DNA of 64,000 bases from Nocardioides sp. WS12 (GCF_014108865.1 NZ_CP053928.1:1612001-1676000); one strand, 5' to 3'; numbered from the stretch's first letter, positions 8,057-16,979 are shown. Notes: generated by a model from the letters alone, not told the origin. Program-made: numbers and translations.

Positions 8057-9007
8057 ATGATCACGGTCAAGGACGAAGAGCTTCACGCGCCGGGGGATCA
8101 CCCCAACTGGCAGGAGAGCTTCTACTTCAACTGGTCCAGCGACGACGGCCGCTCGTTCGGCCTGACGCGGATCGGCCTGAACCACGCCGCCGGCACCGCC
8201 GACGCGGTCATGGTGATGCTCCACGACGGTGCGGCCGAACTGGTCTACGCCGCAGTGGGCGAGCCGATTCCGGCGCGCGTCCTGGAGACCTCCCTTGCCG
8301 AGGGCCTGACCATCGGTCGCCTGACCTACACCATGCTCGACCCGCTGGGGAGTTGGCGGATCGAGCTCGCCGGGCGCCAGCACGTCGAGTTGACCTGGAC
8401 GGCGTTCACGCCCGCCGTTGACTTCCACGAGTCCTTCCCGGGCGACGTCGAGGACCTCCAGGCGCACTTCGAGCAGTCGGGCCATGTCGCCGGCTCGGTC
8501 GTCGTCGGCACCCATGTCGCGGACGTGAAGGGCCTCGGACAGCGCGACAAGTCGTGGGGGGTGCGCGACTGGTCCGGCATCAACGGCTGGGAGTGGATCG
8601 CTGGCCAGTTCAACGAGAACCTCAGCTTCAACGCGACCCTGACCGACGTCAACAACGTCCGCAGCCCCGCCGGCTTCTTCTTCCACGACGGCACCGCGCA
8701 CATCGTGTGCGGCGTCCGGATCGAGTACACCGGTGGACACTGCCCGGAGACCGTGAAGATCGACATCACGGTCGACGGCGACCGCACGTACGTCGTGACG
8801 GGCAAGGCGCGAGCCCGGGTCCCGCTCTACAAGAAAGGCCTCTTCATCGAGGAGACCCAGTTCGGCTTCGAGTGCGAGATCGACGGCGTGCGCCACGAGG
8901 GCGTCGGCGTCGTCGAGCATGCGTTCCACACCGGCCCGGCCGCGCTCGTCTCGCGGCTTCCGCGACTGCTCAAGGTCGTCGCGCAGGCCCGGAAGGACTC
9001 GAAGTGA
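8057..9007 (+). CDS. AttH/CrtC-like lipocalin-type protein (DUF7064/7065-like)
   Basis: 316 residues, soluble, no signal peptide. The middle part (LGQRDKSWGVRDWSGINGWEW) matches the conserved segment of AttH/CrtC-type two-domain beta-barrel proteins, a fold that binds large hydrophobic ligands (carotenoid 1,2-hydratase and relatives). The His-, Trp- and Asp-rich motif is where the family binds or hydrates its substrate. The gene overlaps the dikinase gene by four bases (GTGA), so the two are translationally coupled. The pair may act on one terpenoid, steroid or other hydrophobic substrate. This is inference; the exact DUF assignment is from memory of motif style. Confidence 0.65.
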   Translation: MITVKDEELHAPGDHPNWQESFYFNWSSDDGRSFGLTRIGLNHAAGTADAVMVMLHDGAAELVYAAVGEPIPARVLETSLAEGLTIGRLTYTMLDPLGSWRIELAGRQHVELTWTAFTPAVDFHESFPGDVEDLQAHFEQSGHVAGSVVVGTHVADVKGLGQRDKSWGVRDWSGINGWEWIAGQFNENLSFNATLTDVNNVRSPAGFFFHDGTAHIVCGVRIEYTGGHCPETVKIDITVDGDRTYVVTGKARARVPLYKKGLFIEETQFGFECEIDGVRHEGVGVVEHAFHTGPAALVSRLPRLLKVVAQARKDSK

Positions 9008-11520
9008 TCGAGCGTCTCACTGCTGACACGGCCCCCGAACTCACCCGGTACGGCGGCAAGGCCTGCGGCCTCGTCCGGCTGATCAACGCCGGGCTGGATG
9101 TCCCCGAGGCCTGGGTCATTCCGGCCGCGGTCTCCCTCGACACCGCCCAGCGCCAGGCCTGTCTGGACCACGAACTCACCGCGTGGTGGGCCGACGTCGA
9201 GGCACAGTTCCCCGGTAGCCGCTGGGCCGTGCGGTCCTCCGCTGTCGCCGAGGACCTCGAAGGCGCGTCCTTCGCGGGCGTCTACGAGACGATCCTCGGT
9301 GTCGAGAACGCCGAGGCCCTCCTGCAGGCCGTGAAGACCTGCTGGCACGCACTCGAGGACACCCGGGCGGTGAGCTACCTCGCCACGCAGGGCATGACCA
9401 GTGAGGCGGGCATCGCCCTGGTGCTGCAGCGGATGGTCGAGGCGGACGTCGCCGGCGTCATGCTGACCGAGAACCCGATGCGGCCGTTCGACGACCAGAT
9501 CGTCATCAACGCCTCGTGGGGCCTGGGCGAGGCGGTCGTCTCCGGACGCACCGACCCCGACACCATCGTGCTCGACCGCGGGACCGGCGAGGTCGTCTCG
9601 ACCCGGATCGGCGCCAAGGAGCTCGAGATCGTCTGGGACGGCGGGATCGCCGAGCGTGCGGTTTCGGTCGAGCGCAGCAAGGAGTCCAGCCTGAGCGAGC
9701 AGGACATCGCGAACCTGCACGCACTGGCCGCCCAGGTCGGCGAGGCCCTGGGCCAGCGCCGCGACCTGGAGTGGGCCATCGAGGACGGTCGGCTCCGGGT
9801 CCTGCAGGACCGGCCGATCACGGGTCTGCCGCCGCGCGACCCCAAGGAGGTGTGGACCCGTCGCTTCGGTGACGAGTACCTCGCCGACTACATGTCGCCC
9901 CTCGGCTTCGACCTGATGGGTCCGTGGCTGATCGGCCCGAACATCGACGAGGTCGCCGTCCTCCAGCGTCGGCCCGAGATCGTCGAGATCGACAAGATCC
10001 GTCGCCATGACGGGTACGCCTACCTCAACGGCGCGTACGTGCTCGAGCTCGTGCGCGGTCTGCCCCTCGACTCGCGCGAGGGCCCGCTGGCGGCGTGGTT
10101 CGACGAGACGTTCGTCGAGCGGATCCGTGCCGTGCCGTTCGAGCGGCGCCTGCTGCTGAACGCGCTGCGTGCCCCCAGGCGAGACAGGGGTCGTGGCCCG
10201 GTCAAGGCCAACATCCTTGCCCTCGCGCGGCACAGTGCGGCCATCGACGCCAGCCTGCTGCCGAAGCGCAAGCAGGACTACACCGCGCTGAGCCGGGAGG
10301 AATGGCGTCGCCAGTACGACGAGGTCCAGGCCTTCGGCGAGGACCACTTCCGGGTGATCCGCTGGGGCATGGGCCACCACGGGCCGCTCCTCCAGGGCGT
10401 GCTCTCGAAGCTGCTGACCAGATGGGTCGGAGCCGACGCCGACCAGCAACTGCAGACACTCATCAGTGGTCTGCCCGGCACGATGACGGCTGCGATCAAC
10501 CGCGACCTCTGGGACCTGGCGCTGCTCGCCCGCACCGAGTCCGACGTGCTCGAAGGCCTGCGGAGTGACCGGTCGTACGACGACGTGCGCACCCGCACCG
10601 CCGGCGCGGGCTTCTGGGCCGCGTTCGATGCCTTCCTCGTGCAGCACGGGCACCGCTCCGCGAGCCGCGAGGTGTCGGCGCACCGCTGGCACGAGCAGCC
10701 CGACGTCGTCCTCGGCCTGATCCGGGCGCAGGTACGGCCGGAGACCCCGGGTACCAGCCCCGCCGAGTTCGAGGAGCGCGCCGAGGCGCGTCGTCTGGAG
10801 ACCGAGCGCGAGGTGCTCGTCGCTGTCAGCAAGGGCCCCCTGGGCGTCGTACGACGCAAGGCACTCGTGCACGTCCTCGGACAGGTGCAGGCCCTCACGG
10901 TCTACCGCGAGAACCAGCGCTATCACCTGGACCACATCCTCAACCACCTCCACCTGTTGCTGCTCGAACAGGGGCGCCGCTTCGTCGAGCGTGGTCTGCT
11001 GCTGGACCAGGCGGACGTCTTCCTGCTGACCGGGGACACCTTCCTTGCGGCGATCGAGGGCGACGTACCCGGACTGGCTGAGGACGTCGAGCAGTCCCGC
11101 CAGCACCGTGCGAAGCACGAGGGCCGGCTCCCGGCGGCGTACCTCTTCGACGAGGTGCCGACCGAGGGCCGGGTCGAGGCTCCGATGGCATCCGCCGACG
11201 GTTCGCTGGTCGGCTTCGGTGCCTCCTCCGGGACGGTCACCGGCACCGTCCGGTCGGTCGCGTCGCTGTCCGAGCTCTCGCAGGTCGAGGAGGGCGACAT
11301 CCTCGTCGCCTCCAACATCGACCCGGGCTGGACCAGCGTGTTCCCGCTGCTGTCCGGCCTGATCACCGAGACGGGCGGCATCTTGTCGCACGGCGCGATC
11401 CTGGCCCGGGAGTACGGCATCCCGACGGTCACCAGTCTCGACGGCGCGATCGGCCTGTTGCCCAGCGGCACGCGGGTCACCGTGGACGGCACGGCGGGCA
11501 CGGTGCTGGTCGTCGAGTGA
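9004..11520 (+). CDS. PEP-synthase-like/rifampicin-phosphotransferase-like dikinase
   Basis: 838 residues. The N-terminal 320 residues are the PPDK/PEP-synthase ATP-grasp domain (YGGKACGLVRL, RSSAVAEDLEGASFAG, ASWGLGEAVVSG). The C-terminus is the swivelling phosphohistidine domain with TGGILSHGAILAREYG; the catalytic His is about residue 796. The large middle domain replaces the PEP-binding TIM barrel, the architecture of rifampicin phosphotransferase. Such enzymes transfer the beta-phosphate of ATP through the His to an organic substrate, giving AMP and phosphate. The substrate is not known; the coupled AttH-like protein and the TetR regulator suggest a hydrophobic compound. The start is GTG at 9004, overlapping the upstream stop. 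Confidence 0.82.
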   Translation: MIERLTADTAPELTRYGGKACGLVRLINAGLDVPEAWVIPAAVSLDTAQRQACLDHELTAWWADVEAQFPGSRWAVRSSAVAEDLEGASFAGVYETILGVENAEALLQAVKTCWHALEDTRAVSYLATQGMTSEAGIALVLQRMVEADVAGVMLTENPMRPFDDQIVINASWGLGEAVVSGRTDPDTIVLDRGTGEVVSTRIGAKELEIVWDGGIAERAVSVERSKESSLSEQDIANLHALAAQVGEALGQRRDLEWAIEDGRLRVLQDRPITGLPPRDPKEVWTRRFGDEYLADYMSPLGFDLMGPWLIGPNIDEVAVLQRRPEIVEIDKIRRHDGYAYLNGAYVLELVRGLPLDSREGPLAAWFDETFVERIRAVPFERRLLLNALRAPRRDRGRGPVKANILALARHSAAIDASLLPKRKQDYTALSREEWRRQYDEVQAFGEDHFRVIRWGMGHHGPLLQGVLSKLLTRWVGADADQQLQTLISGLPGTMTAAINRDLWDLALLARTESDVLEGLRSDRSYDDVRTRTAGAGFWAAFDAFLVQHGHRSASREVSAHRWHEQPDVVLGLIRAQVRPETPGTSPAEFEERAEARRLETEREVLVAVSKGPLGVVRRKALVHVLGQVQALTVYRENQRYHLDHILNHLHLLLLEQGRRFVERGLLLDQADVFLLTGDTFLAAIEGDVPGLAEDVEQSRQHRAKHEGRLPAAYLFDEVPTEGRVEAPMASADGSLVGFGASSGTVTGTVRSVASLSELSQVEEGDILVASNIDPGWTSVFPLLSGLITETGGILSHGAILAREYGIPTVTSLDGAIGLLPSGTRVTVDGTAGTVLVVE

Positions 11521-11524
11521 CGAC

Positions 11525-11551
11525 GGCCCACGCCCGAGTGTGACGTGGGCC
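11525..11551 (+). terminator. Hairpin after the dikinase gene
   Basis: GGCCCACG at 11525-11532 pairs with CGTGGGCC at 11544-11551 across an 11-base loop, four bases after the dikinase stop. There is no T-run. It is a probable end of the AttH-dikinase transcript. Confidence 0.45.
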
Positions 11552-11584
11552 ACAGGAATCTGGTTGGCCTGAATGCTTGCGCGC

Positions 11585-11637
11585 AGTTAGCGCTTTGCCT
11601 ACTGTCGGTATGCGCAACTACTAGTTGCACCTAACTG
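11585..11637. promoter_or_regulatory. Palindromic elements upstream of the hydrolase gene
   Basis: GCAACTACTAGTTGC (11614-11628) is a perfect inverted repeat with a three-base centre. It is flanked by CAGTTAG (11584-11590) and CTAACTG (11631-11637), which are inverted copies of each other. The nested symmetry just before the hydrolase gene suggests a regulator binding region. The half-site AGTTAGC recurs in the palindrome at 59376. The regulator is unknown. Confidence 0.45.
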
Positions 11638-11671
11638 CACGCCAGCGTCGGTGTGCGAAAGCGAGGTCGTG

Positions 11672-12484
11672 ATGCTTGCCTACGAACGCTTCGGTTCGGG
11701 AGAGCCCCTCGTCCTGGTCCACGGGATCGGACATCGCAGGCAGGCCTGGTACCCGATCGCGGATCGGCTCGCGGAGCAGCGCGAGGTCATCCTGCTCGAC
11801 CTGCCCGGTCACGGTGAGTCGCCGAGCCTGGTGAAGGACGGACGTCCGGTGCAGGAGATCCTGCGCGACGACCTCATCGAGTTGTTCGACGAGCTCGACA
11901 TCCACCGGCCGCACATCGCCGGCAACTCGCTCGGTGGCCGGATCGCCCTCGAGGCTGCTGCAGACGACCTGGTCAGCAGTGCCACCACGCTGGCTCCGGC
12001 GGGCTTCTGGCGCAACCAGGTCGACTTCGCCTACATCCGCGCGGTCTTCACCGCCCTGACCGGCGCCGCGACCCTGGTCCAGCCGGTGGCCCCGGCCTTG
12101 ATGCGGACGGCACCCGGTCGCGCCGCAGCCATGGGTCTGCTGATGACCCACGGTGGCCGGCTGACCCCCGAGCTCGCGATCGGCGACCTGCGCGGTCTGG
12201 TCCACGCTCGACCCGCACTGAAGACGATCATCGAAGGGCCCTCGACCTTCGACCGGCCGATCGATCCCTCGATCCCTGTCACCGTCGCCTGGGGCACGCG
12301 CGACCTGGTGCTGCTGCCCTACCAGGCGGCGCGGGCGCGCAAGGCGCTCCCGAACGCCACCCACGTCACGCTGCCCAAGTGCGGGCACGTCCCGATGATC
12401 GACGACATCGACCTGGTGGTCGACGTACTCCTCGAGGGTTCGGCGCACCCGCGCCTGGGCCTCGCGACGTACGACGTCGCCTGA
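11672..12484 (+). CDS. Alpha/beta hydrolase
   Basis: 270 residues with the hydrolase fold signatures: oxyanion loop LVHGIGHRRQAW, nucleophile elbow GNSLGG, an acidic residue in WGTRDLVLLP and a catalytic His in KCGHVPMIDD. It would hydrolyse an ester, lactone, C-C bond or similar; the substrate is not evident. The frame opens at GTG 11651, but GAGG lies at a good distance before ATG 11672 (or GTG 11669), so this start is preferred. The gene is preceded by palindromes suggesting specific regulation and followed by a thioesterase-like gene. Confidence 0.85.
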   Translation: MLAYERFGSGEPLVLVHGIGHRRQAWYPIADRLAEQREVILLDLPGHGESPSLVKDGRPVQEILRDDLIELFDELDIHRPHIAGNSLGGRIALEAAADDLVSSATTLAPAGFWRNQVDFAYIRAVFTALTGAATLVQPVAPALMRTAPGRAAAMGLLMTHGGRLTPELAIGDLRGLVHARPALKTIIEGPSTFDRPIDPSIPVTVAWGTRDLVLLPYQAARARKALPNATHVTLPKCGHVPMIDDIDLVVDVLLEGSAHPRLGLATYDVA

Positions 12485-12494
12485 CTCCGGTGAC

Positions 12495-12524
12495 CTCATC
12501 GGGCCACTAGGTTGGCCCGATGAG
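12495..12524 (+). promoter_or_regulatory. Hairpin overlapping a leaderless start codon
   Basis: Perfect 12-base arms at 12495-12506 and 12513-12524 enclose a six-base loop CTAGGT. TAGGTT (12508-12513) is a -10 box six bases before the ATG at 12520, so the thioesterase mRNA is probably leaderless. The arms also form a plausible terminator for the hydrolase transcript, with the start codon inside the 3' arm. Transcripts reading through from upstream would carry this structured start, while transcripts starting at 12520 would not. Confidence 0.5.
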
Positions 12525-12960
12525 CACCACTGAGGAGATCACCGCAGGCCTGCACGGCCTGATCCCGATCGTCGCCGCCATGCAGGTCGAGATCATCGAG
12601 GCCGAGCCGAACTCGGCGGCCGCGCGGCTCCCTGCCGCACCGAACGTGAACCACTTCGGGACGTCGTACGCCGGATCGCTGTTCACCGTGGCCGAGGTGC
12701 TGGGTGGCGTCTTCGCCCGCACCTCGCTCGCTGCGGAGGGAGGCGTGCCCCTGGTCAAGCGGGTGGAGATCGACTTCCTGCGTCCCGCCATGACCGACGT
12801 CGTCGCCCGGGTCACCCTCAGTGACGAGGAGATCGCCCGTGTTCTTGCGGAGTACGCCGAACGCGGGAAGTCCGACTTCGAGCTCCTGGCCGAGGTCACC
12901 GACGAGGCCGGAACGGTCGTGGCGCGCACCCGCGGGGTCTATCAGCTGCGTCGCTTCTGA
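12520..12960 (+). CDS. Hot-dog fold thioesterase-like protein (DUF4442/YiiD-C type)
   Basis: 146 residues, soluble. PNVNHFGTSYAGSLFTVAEVLGG is the hot-dog helix region of the DUF4442/YiiD C-terminal group: NHFGT followed by a Gly-Ser and a long helix. Members are predicted acyl-CoA or acyl-ACP thioesterases. The substrate is unknown. The ATG at 12520 is placed six bases after TAGGTT, so translation is probably leaderless. The gene sits alone between the hydrolase and the histidine kinase. Confidence 0.78.
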   Translation: MSTTEEITAGLHGLIPIVAAMQVEIIEAEPNSAAARLPAAPNVNHFGTSYAGSLFTVAEVLGGVFARTSLAAEGGVPLVKRVEIDFLRPAMTDVVARVTLSDEEIARVLAEYAERGKSDFELLAEVTDEAGTVVARTRGVYQLRRF

Positions 12961-13076
12961 CCAGCCTGACCTCAGGTCCGCGATTCCGATGCCGAAGGGA
13001 TCGTGTCATCGTCTGCCGAAGGTAAAGAACAGCGCTAGCCTGAGGTCTGAACGATCCGTGGAGGGAGCGCGTTCTG

Positions 13077-14648
13077 ATGGACCTCGAATTGCCGCCCGAA
13101 GCCAGGGCACTGCTCGACGCCGTGGTCGCGATCGGGTCGGACCGCGACCTGCGCGGTGTGCTGACGCGCATCGTCGTCGCGTCCTGTGAACTCACCGACG
13201 CGAAGTACGGCGTCCTCGGCATCGTCGACGACGACGGTGCCTTCACCGAACTGGTCCCGAACCCTGCGGTGGCCGAGGAGTTCGCGCACATCAAGGTGTT
13301 GCCGACCGGGTCGGGCCTGCTCGGCCTGGTGCCCCGCGAACGCCGGGCCATCCGCATCGACGACGTCACGACGCATCCGGATGCGACCGGGGTCTACCCC
13401 GACCGGCACCCGAAGATCGACAGCTTCCTCGGAGCGCCGGTGCTCGTGGACGAAAAGGCCTTCGGCCACCTCTACCTCGGCAACAAGCGGGGCGGCGCGC
13501 CGTTCACGGCCCGCGACCAGGCGCTGGTCGAGGCGCTGGCGCGCGCGGCTGGCGTGATGATCGACAACGCCCGGGCCTACGAACAGGTCGAGTGGCGTCG
13601 CCGCTGGCTGGTCGGCACCCGCGATGTCGGCAGCGACCTGACGGGGCGCGCCCGCGTGCAGGACGCGCTCAACGAACTCGTCACCTCGTTGCGTGAGCTC
13701 TGCGACGCACGGGTGGTTGCCTACGTGCGCCGTGTCGACGGACTGATCGAGATCCTCCAGGTCGCCGGTGACCAGGCGGCTGCCCCCGAGGTCATCGAGC
13801 GGTTGAACACCGAGATCCGCGCCGTCGTGGACACCCGCATGCCGACCCGGATCCCGGAATCGCCCGGCAACGCGACCCTCATCGTTCCTGTCCACACGCG
13901 CCTGGCCGGCGGCGCCGGGGCCATCGTCGTGGAGAACGCCCACGAGACGCCGTCCTTGCGCGGCGTCATGCTCGACCTCGTCGGCGTGACCGCCCTGCAG
14001 CTCGGCCTGATCCTCGATCGCGACCAGGCACTGCGCGATCGCGCGCAGCTGCTGGTCGCCAAGGACCGCGACCGAATCGCCCGCGACCTCCACGACCTCG
14101 TCATCCAGCGACTGTTCGCCACCGGCATGCAGCTCCAGGGTGCGCGCGGACTGGACCCCAGCGAGTTGCGCGGCCGCGTCGATGGAGCCATCACGGACCT
14201 CGACATCGCGATCAAGGAGCTGCGCGCGGCGATCTTCGAGCTCGGTGCCGGGCCGGTGAAGCCGCTGCTGGAAGAGGTCCGGTCACTCCTGAGCGAGTAC
14301 GCCGTCGTGTTGGGCTTCCAGCCGGTGCTGCGGATCACCGGTCCCGTCGACCGGGCGCTCGTGCCGGAGGCCAGCACCCACGTGCTCACCACGCTTCGCG
14401 AGGCGCTCTCCAACATCGCTCGCCATGCCGACGCCTCGTCGGTGGTCGTCGAGATGACCGCGTCGTCGGCCTGGTTCCGGCTCGGTGTCGCGGACGACGG
14501 AGTTGGCTTCGACGAGTCCGTCGTGACCCCGGGCCACGGTTCGAGCAACCTCGCAGCGCGGGCCGCCGAACTCGGCGGTCACCTGACGGTGACGACGGCG
14601 CCCGGCGAAGGAACCACGCTGGAGTGGGTCATTCCGGCCGTGGGCTGA
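13077..14648 (+). CDS. DevS/DosS-like GAF histidine kinase
   Basis: 523 residues: two GAF domains (about 20-155 and 180-320), a HisKA_3 dimerisation helix with the phospho-acceptor His about residue 339 (DRDRIARDLHDLVIQRLF) and a HATPase domain (NIARHADASS, VADDGVGFDE, GHGSSNLAARAAELGG). There are no transmembrane helices. GAF-A resembles mycobacterial DosS/DevS, including an RHPKIDSFLG segment near where the haem-ligating His of that family lies, so redox or gas sensing is possible. No response regulator gene is adjacent. A DevR-like regulator at 53511 is the only NarL-type candidate partner in the window; pairing is inferred. Confidence 0.85.
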   Translation: MDLELPPEARALLDAVVAIGSDRDLRGVLTRIVVASCELTDAKYGVLGIVDDDGAFTELVPNPAVAEEFAHIKVLPTGSGLLGLVPRERRAIRIDDVTTHPDATGVYPDRHPKIDSFLGAPVLVDEKAFGHLYLGNKRGGAPFTARDQALVEALARAAGVMIDNARAYEQVEWRRRWLVGTRDVGSDLTGRARVQDALNELVTSLRELCDARVVAYVRRVDGLIEILQVAGDQAAAPEVIERLNTEIRAVVDTRMPTRIPESPGNATLIVPVHTRLAGGAGAIVVENAHETPSLRGVMLDLVGVTALQLGLILDRDQALRDRAQLLVAKDRDRIARDLHDLVIQRLFATGMQLQGARGLDPSELRGRVDGAITDLDIAIKELRAAIFELGAGPVKPLLEEVRSLLSEYAVVLGFQPVLRITGPVDRALVPEASTHVLTTLREALSNIARHADASSVVVEMTASSAWFRLGVADDGVGFDESVVTPGHGSSNLAARAAELGGHLTVTTAPGEGTTLEWVIPAVG

Positions 14649-14901
14649 TCTCGCCGGTCTCCACGGGGACGGGTTCGGGCGTGGGGCCCGCCACGACAGG
14701 CCAGACGGCCCGCAACAGCATGCTCACCGCGGTGCAGGCCAGCGCCACCAGCAGGAACCGCGTCAACGCCTGGTCGATCGTGAGCAGGCCCTGGCTGGCG
14801 CGGTAGGCCGCCGGGGAGGCCACCAGCGCGGCCACGAACAGCACGCGCAGATCGATCAACGCGGGCGTCTCGGGTGCCGGTCGGCGTGCGCGGCGCGCCA
14901 T
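14629..14901 (-). CDS. Small membrane protein downstream of flhA
   Basis: 90 residues with two hydrophobic segments (about 19-35 and 46-68) separated by a short charged turn, and a Pro/Glu-rich C-terminal tail. It starts by TGATG overlap with the flhA stop, so it is the last gene of the long flagellar operon and translationally coupled to flhA. Its end overlaps the convergent kinase gene by 20 bases. I recognise no family. Coupling to flhA suggests a part in the export gate or motor membrane, but this is only context. Confidence 0.6.
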   Translation of the reverse strand: MARRARRPAPETPALIDLRVLFVAALVASPAAYRASQGLLTIDQALTRFLLVALACTAVSMLLRAVWPVVAGPTPEPVPVETGEISPRPE

Positions 14902-16979
14902 CAGGCACCTGCCGTGGTGAGGGCCGCGTGGGCGCCGACGGCGCCGTTGGAGCCGACGACCGCGACCGAACGCACCTGGCGGGCCGCGCCCAGCTCCGAG
15001 TAGGCCAGCACGGGGAGTCGTTCGACGGCCGGCGCCACCAGTCGTCGTACGGCGGCACGGAGCTGGGGTGCGCAGACCAGTGCCGGCCGAAGGCCCGCAT
15101 TCTCGGCGTTCTGCGCACTCTGGACCAGACCGAGCAGGACGTTCTGGGCAACATCGGGCTGGAGCACGATGACGGCTCCTTGCTCCGTGGGCCGCAAGCC
15201 TTCGAGCATCTGCTGCTCGAGCATCGGGTCGAAGCTGATGGCGTGCAGCACGCCGTCGGAGACGTACGACGACGCGAGCGACGGTTCGAGGGAGGCGCGG
15301 GCTGCTTCAACGAGACCGTCGAGGTCCTTGGACGCCGAGGCGCGGATGGACAGCGCCTCGAAGATCCGCACCAGGTCGCGGATCGGGATCCGCTCGTCGA
15401 GCAGGGCCCGCAGGACGCGCTGCACCTCACCCAGCGGCAGCTGCACCGGGGTGAGCTCCTCGATGACGACGGGGTGCGAGCGCTTGACGATGTCGGTGAG
15501 CAGGCGGACGTCCTCGCGGCCGAGCAACCGGCTGGCGTGCTGGTGCACGACTTCAGAAAGGTGGGTCGTGACGACCGATGCCCGGTCCACAACGGTGGCG
15601 CCGCCGATCTCCGCCTGGTGGCGCAGTTCGGCCGGGATCCACTTGGCCTCGAGGCCGAAGACCGGCTCCTGAGTGGGCGTTCCGGGCAGCGAACTGAGGT
15701 GATCGCCGATGGCCAGCACCGTGCCGCGAGGCGCTTCGCCGCGGGCCACCTCGGCGCCGTACAGCGTGATGGCGTAGGTGTTCGGCGGCAGTTCGAGGTT
15801 GTCGCGGGTGCGCACGGGCGGGATCACGATGCCGAGCTCGCCGGCCACCTTCCGGCGCAGTGCCTTCACCCGGTCGAGCAGGTCGCCGCCCGCGCGGGCA
15901 TCGACGAGATCGATCAGGTCGGCGGACAGTTCGAGGCCGAGTGGGTCGACGCGGATCTCGGCAGCCAGGGCCTCGGGGGAGTCGGGTGCTTCGACGAGTT
16001 CGCCGGTCGTCGTACCGCTGGCGGCGGCTTCCGTCTCGGCGGCATCCTCGTCGACCCGGCTGGCGGCGAGGAGGAAGAGGCCGCCGACGAGCAGGAACGG
16101 GATCTTCGGGAGGCCGGGGATCAGGCACATCCCGAGGGCTCCGAAACCCGCCACCCGCAACGGCATCTTGCGCGCGAACACCTGGCCGACGATGTCCGAG
16201 CCCATGTCGGAGTCGGCAACCGAGCGGGTGACGATGAGGCCGGTCGCGACCGACAGCAACAGGGCGGGGACCTGGGAGACCAGGCCGTCGCCGATGGAGA
16301 GCAGCGAGTACGTCTGGATGGCCTCGCCGAACGGCATCCCGTTCTGGGCGACGCCGATCGCGAAACCGCCGAGCAGGTTGACGAGGGTGATGATGATCGC
16401 GGCGATCGCGTCACCCTTCACGAACTTCGAGGCGCCGTCCATCGCACCGTGGAAGTCGGCCTCGGCGTGCACCTCGGCCCGCCGTCGGCGCGCCTCGTCC
16501 TCGTCGATGAGGCCGGAGTTGAGGTCGGCGTCGATCGCCATCTGCTTGCCGGGCATGGCGTCGAGTGCGAACCGCGCCCCTACCTCAGCGACGCGACCGG
16601 CACCGTTGGTGATCACCAGGAACTGGATGACGAGCAGGATCGAGAAGACGATCAGTCCGACGATCAGCGAGCCACCGACGACGAAGTGCCCGAACGTGTC
16701 GATCACCTTGCCGGCGTACCCGTCGACCAACACCAGCCGAGTCGCGCTGACGTTGAGCGCCAGCCGGAACAGGGTCATCACCAGGATCACCGACGGGAAA
16801 GCGGCGAACTCCAGCGGCTTGTGGATGAACATCGCGACCATCAGCACCAGCAGTGCACCGGTGATGTTCAGGGCGATCAGTACGTCGAGGAGCACGGCCG
16901 GCAGCGGCACCACGAGCATCACGACGATCATCACGATGCCGAGGGGGACACCGAGCTTCGTCAGCGACTTCATGTCCAT
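14901..16979 (-). CDS. flhA: Flagellar export gate protein FlhA
   Basis: 692 residues, the normal length. The N-terminal half holds about eight helices with the conserved LNVSATRLVL, FHGAMDGASKFVKGDA and the FHIPEP-like loop region; the C-terminal half is the cytoplasmic ring domain. FlhA is the ion-conducting, substrate-docking part of the flagellar type III export gate. ATG 16979 is chosen over ATG 16973 because GAGAGG lies upstream at the better distance. The gene follows flhB after 146 bases that hold no obvious gene. Confidence 0.96.
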   Translation of the reverse strand: MDMKSLTKLGVPLGIVMIVVMLVVPLPAVLLDVLIALNITGALLVLMVAMFIHKPLEFAAFPSVILVMTLFRLALNVSATRLVLVDGYAGKVIDTFGHFVVGGSLIVGLIVFSILLVIQFLVITNGAGRVAEVGARFALDAMPGKQMAIDADLNSGLIDEDEARRRRAEVHAEADFHGAMDGASKFVKGDAIAAIIITLVNLLGGFAIGVAQNGMPFGEAIQTYSLLSIGDGLVSQVPALLLSVATGLIVTRSVADSDMGSDIVGQVFARKMPLRVAGFGALGMCLIPGLPKIPFLLVGGLFLLAASRVDEDAAETEAAASGTTTGELVEAPDSPEALAAEIRVDPLGLELSADLIDLVDARAGGDLLDRVKALRRKVAGELGIVIPPVRTRDNLELPPNTYAITLYGAEVARGEAPRGTVLAIGDHLSSLPGTPTQEPVFGLEAKWIPAELRHQAEIGGATVVDRASVVTTHLSEVVHQHASRLLGREDVRLLTDIVKRSHPVVIEELTPVQLPLGEVQRVLRALLDERIPIRDLVRIFEALSIRASASKDLDGLVEAARASLEPSLASSYVSDGVLHAISFDPMLEQQMLEGLRPTEQGAVIVLQPDVAQNVLLGLVQSAQNAENAGLRPALVCAPQLRAAVRRLVAPAVERLPVLAYSELGAARQVRSVAVVGSNGAVGAHAALTTAGA

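Noticed and set aside
8827..11553. Long minus-strand frame (908 codons) opposite the dikinase
   Set aside because: Antisense shadow. The plus strand holds clear ATP-grasp and phosphohistidine motifs; the minus translation shows none.
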